This document shows positions 13,191 through 14,990 of a stretch of DNA of 14,990 nucleotides, piece after piece. Every line of letters begins with the position of its first letter. Positions within the stretch are counted from its first letter, which is position 1. Where the stretch lies: positions 1 through 14,990 of the forward strand of contig MNZY01000127.1 of assembly GCA_001873845.1 (NCBI GenBank), read 5' to 3'. Origin of the DNA: Candidatus Altarchaeum sp. CG2_30_32_3053 (GTDB lineage: Archaea; Altiarchaeota; Altiarchaeia; Altiarchaeales; Altiarchaeaceae). The notes beneath the pieces were generated by a model that was not told the origin of the DNA, made no database searches, and saw only the letters and a program-made list of their open reading frames with translations. A program made the translations under genes and the position numbers.

Positions 13191-14594
13191 TTATTTTTCA
13201 ACAAATTCCTTATGTATCGCCTTAACTATATTTTCGCTGAATTTTTCTTCAACAACAAAGGATATATTAACCTCTGATGATCCCTGTGCAATCATAATTA
13301 TGCTTGCATCATTGTCCGCAACTATTTTAAATATCTTTGCAGCAACGCCTTTACTCCCTGCCATACCCGCACCGATTACAGCAATAATTCTGACATTATC
13401 CATTACTTCAATCTTTCTTATTCCTGAATTTAAACCATTTGTAATTGCTTCAACTGTATTTTCAACATCGCTTTTCTTTACCATCAGGGATAAATTTGAT
13501 TCAGAAGAACCGGATACCATTATAATATTTATTCCTCTGTTCCCAAATTCGGAAAAAATTTTTCCAATAATTCCAGGTGTTTCGGCCATTCCTACACCTT
13601 TAATATTTATAATTGATACATCTTTCATCATCGTTACGGCTTTAACTATCTTGTCAATTATTTCCTCTTTTTGAACAATGACAGTTCCTTTGTCATCAGG
13701 TCTGAATATACTTTTAACCCTTACAGGAATTTTTGCGTCCATTGCCGGCTCTATCATCCTTGAATACATAACCTTTGCACCAAATAATGCCAGATCCATT
13801 GCTTCGGCATAAGATAACCGTCTTATAATTTTTGCGTTTTTTGTAATCTTGGGATCTGCTGATAATACGCCTTCAACATCCTTTATTATCTGAACTTCGC
13901 AGGCTTTCAGGTGTTTTGCAAGCAAGGCAGCAGTATAGTCAGAACCCCCTCTTCCCAATGTTGTCGCAGTTCCTTTTTTATCTGCAGCAATAAAGCCCGC
14001 AACAACAGGAACTGTGTCTTTTTCTATTAAGGGCATTAAATTTTTATTTATTGTCTCGTTAATTGCCTGCAATGGTCTTGCATGTGAAAAATTTGAGTCA
14101 GTAATAATTCCTGCTTCATAACCTGTTAAAGGATATGTTTTAATCCCCATATCTTTCATCGCCCCGCTGACTATACAAATGGACATCTTTTCCCCGAACG
14201 ACATAACAAAATCCATAAATTTCGGATTAATTTCTTCCGGGTACCCCAAACCAATCAAGGTAATTCTTAATTTTTCAAGCATCGCTTTTATTTTCTCCAT
14301 AGTAGCATTTAAAATTTTTTCATCTGCAATACATTCTTTTGCTGTGCTATAATGCAATACAAGTATTTCTTCATAAAAATTTTTTGCCGCATCTTCAACC
14401 GCTATTGCAGGAAGGTTTGAAATTTTTTCTGAAATTTCTATGAGTTTATCTGTAACTCCATATAGTGCTGATACAGTAACAACTACTTTATGATTTTCCT
14501 GTTCTTTTTTGACTATTTCACAAATTTTCTTTATATTTTCTCCTGTTGAAAGGGCAAACCCCCCGAATTTTAATACAATGATTTTTTTGTCCAT
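13191..14594 (-). CDS. lysC: Aspartate kinase with two C-terminal ACT domains
   Basis: The enzyme phosphorylates aspartate, the first step towards threonine, methionine and lysine. The 467-residue sequence has the kinase domain at about 1-300 (KFGG at 9-12, VVVTVSALYGVTDKLI, MSFGEKMSICIVSGAM, GFIAADKKGTATTLGRGGSDYTAALLA, DVEGVLSADPKI, ALFGAKVMYSRMIEPAM). Two ACT domains follow: about 325-390 (INIKGVGMAETPGIIGKIFSEFGNRGINIIMVSGSSESNLS) and about 400-467 (IAVIGAGMAGSKGVAAKIFKIV, IIMIAQGSSEVNISFVV). These usually bind the end-product amino acid. After KFGG the usual T-S reads F-A-L-S, an oddity near the phosphate-binding loop. It is the first gene of the minus-strand operon, with a TATA-like tract about 35 bp before its ATG. 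The subtype (thrA/lysC/hom-linked) cannot be set. Confidence 0.94.
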   Translation of the reverse strand: MDKKIIVLKFGGFALSTGENIKKICEIVKKEQENHKVVVTVSALYGVTDKLIEISEKISNLPAIAVEDAAKNFYEEILVLHYSTAKECIADEKILNATMEKIKAMLEKLRITLIGLGYPEEINPKFMDFVMSFGEKMSICIVSGAMKDMGIKTYPLTGYEAGIITDSNFSHARPLQAINETINKNLMPLIEKDTVPVVAGFIAADKKGTATTLGRGGSDYTAALLAKHLKACEVQIIKDVEGVLSADPKITKNAKIIRRLSYAEAMDLALFGAKVMYSRMIEPAMDAKIPVRVKSIFRPDDKGTVIVQKEEIIDKIVKAVTMMKDVSIINIKGVGMAETPGIIGKIFSEFGNRGINIIMVSGSSESNLSLMVKKSDVENTVEAITNGLNSGIRKIEVMDNVRIIAVIGAGMAGSKGVAAKIFKIVADNDASIIMIAQGSSEVNISFVVEEKFSENIVKAIHKEFVEK

Positions 14595-14780
14595 TTAATT
14601 TATCCATAGATTTATCCGATTTATCTTAAATATTTAGAAAATAATTAAATTTCAAAATTTAAATTGTTTTTCAGTTTTTGTAATTTATTATTTTTGTAAT
14701 TTGTTCCTGCCTTTTTTGTAGTTTCCAATCAACAATGAAACCTTCCCATTAACATTTAAATTTTCGTTATTCGCTAAATA
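14595..14780. other. AT-rich intergenic region upstream of the aspartate kinase gene
   Basis: No gene is visible. Near the aspartate kinase start, atttatc recurs three times (14597-14625), and a TATA-like cttaaatattt lies at about 14625-14635, suitably placed for a minus-strand transcript with a leader of about 9 nt. The segment 14665-14725 is T-rich with repeated tttttgtaattt. A second TATA-like tract, catttaaattttc (about 14752-14764), points towards the plus-strand RNA candidate to its right. Confidence 0.35.
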
Positions 14781-14781
14781 T

Positions 14782-14963
14782 GGTTGAGTGCCAAATAGAG
14801 GTAGGCCATTGGTTTAATTAGACTGCTATAATAACCTACCTACAAAGTAGATCGTATTCTTGTGTAATAATCTGTGTATAAGTGGTGGCTACATCTATAT
14901 AAATCTTATGGAGCTTTTTTAAAAGCTACCGCTGTACTTAGACTAATGAGCCACCTCTTTTAT
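14782..14963 (+). ncRNA. Candidate structured small RNA (family unknown)
   Basis: The stretch is clearly richer in G and C than the flanking spacer and has no gene. It can form a 7-bp helix aggtagg (14799-14805) with cctacct (14835-14841), and a second 7-bp helix ggtggct (14884-14890) with agccacc (14949-14955) that encloses an inner hairpin agcttt/aaagct (14912-14917 with 14922-14927). A T-rich tctttta follows the second helix, and a TATA-like tract lies about 26 bp before the 5' end proposed here. It matches no RNA family that I can name. The strand and exact ends are uncertain. Confidence 0.28.
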
Positions 14964-14990
14964 ATTAAATTTTTCATAAATAAATTTAAA

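Noticed and set aside
13181..13204. TTG start for the surface protein, overlapping aspartate kinase
   Set aside because: An ATG at 13180 gives a normal signal peptide and a 10-bp gap, while the TTG adds eight residues inside the preceding gene.
14799..14844. H/ACA guide RNA (helix followed by ACA)
   Set aside because: The hairpin is only about 43 nt, with no convincing upper stem, kink-turn or pocket; ACA alone is too common.
14782..14963. tRNA or rRNA fragment at the right end
   Set aside because: No T-arm GTTCRANNC sequence, no anticodon arm, and no rRNA sequence that I recognise; kept only as an unassigned RNA candidate.

Overview
The window reads as chromosomal DNA from an AT-rich archaeon. 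The archaeal assignment is firm: it carries the archaeal-type S-adenosylmethionine synthetase, Sep-tRNA:Cys-tRNA synthase, RNase P component 4, aIF2 alpha, a 20S proteasome alpha subunit, an SBDS protein and a type 2 isopentenyl diphosphate isomerase. Starts are preceded by AT-rich, TATA-like sequence and lack clear Shine-Dalgarno motifs. RNA-dependent cysteine synthesis together with a DUF5612-type ACT protein points to a methanogen-related euryarchaeal lineage or an Altiarchaeota-like organism. The exact lineage is my guess.

Layout. (1) Positions 1-222 hold the C-terminal tail of a plus-strand gene with 11-residue repeats, then two strong hairpins between it and a convergent gene. (2) Positions 223-2236 hold a YhcC-like radical SAM gene (minus), a divergent HisB-like gene (plus) and a small CxxC thioredoxin-fold gene (plus). 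(3) Positions 2250-2312, just after the 3' end of the SAM synthetase gene, hold a good candidate box C/D guide RNA on the minus strand. (4) Positions 2333-4867 hold SAM synthetase (minus) and SepCysS (plus), divergent from a shared 84-bp promoter region. (5) Positions 5026-6932 hold a tight plus-strand run: ACT/DUF5612 protein, RNase P component 4, aIF2 alpha. (6) Positions 7075-10732 hold psmA, a 292-bp hairpin-rich spacer, SBDS and glmS. (7) Positions 10801-14594 hold a minus-strand operon: aspartate kinase, then a secreted Asn/Thr-rich probable glycoprotein, then type 2 IPP isomerase. (8) Positions 14595-14990 hold no gene; they include a less AT-rich, foldable stretch that may be a small RNA.

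Most genes are housekeeping: translation, RNA processing, proteolysis, and the entry steps for sulfur amino acids, isoprenoid lipids and amino sugars. Four genes touch sulfur amino acid or redox chemistry (SAM synthetase, SepCysS, aspartate kinase, the CxxC protein), but they lie in different transcription units, so a common regulation is only inference.

What stands out is the number of young direct repeats at gene ends and in tails: 33 bp at the left edge, 78-bp-spaced copies inside hisB, 64 bp over the pscS stop codon, 14 bp over a start codon, 17 bp in the RNase P gene tail, 12 bp after aIF2 alpha, 15 bp in the psmA tail and 18 bp in the surface protein. I saw no CRISPR array, transposase, tRNA or rRNA gene. 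I do not see a clear new multi-gene system. The best leads are the C/D RNA, the altered HisB, the N-glycosylation-sequon-rich surface protein inside a metabolic operon, and the right-end RNA candidate.
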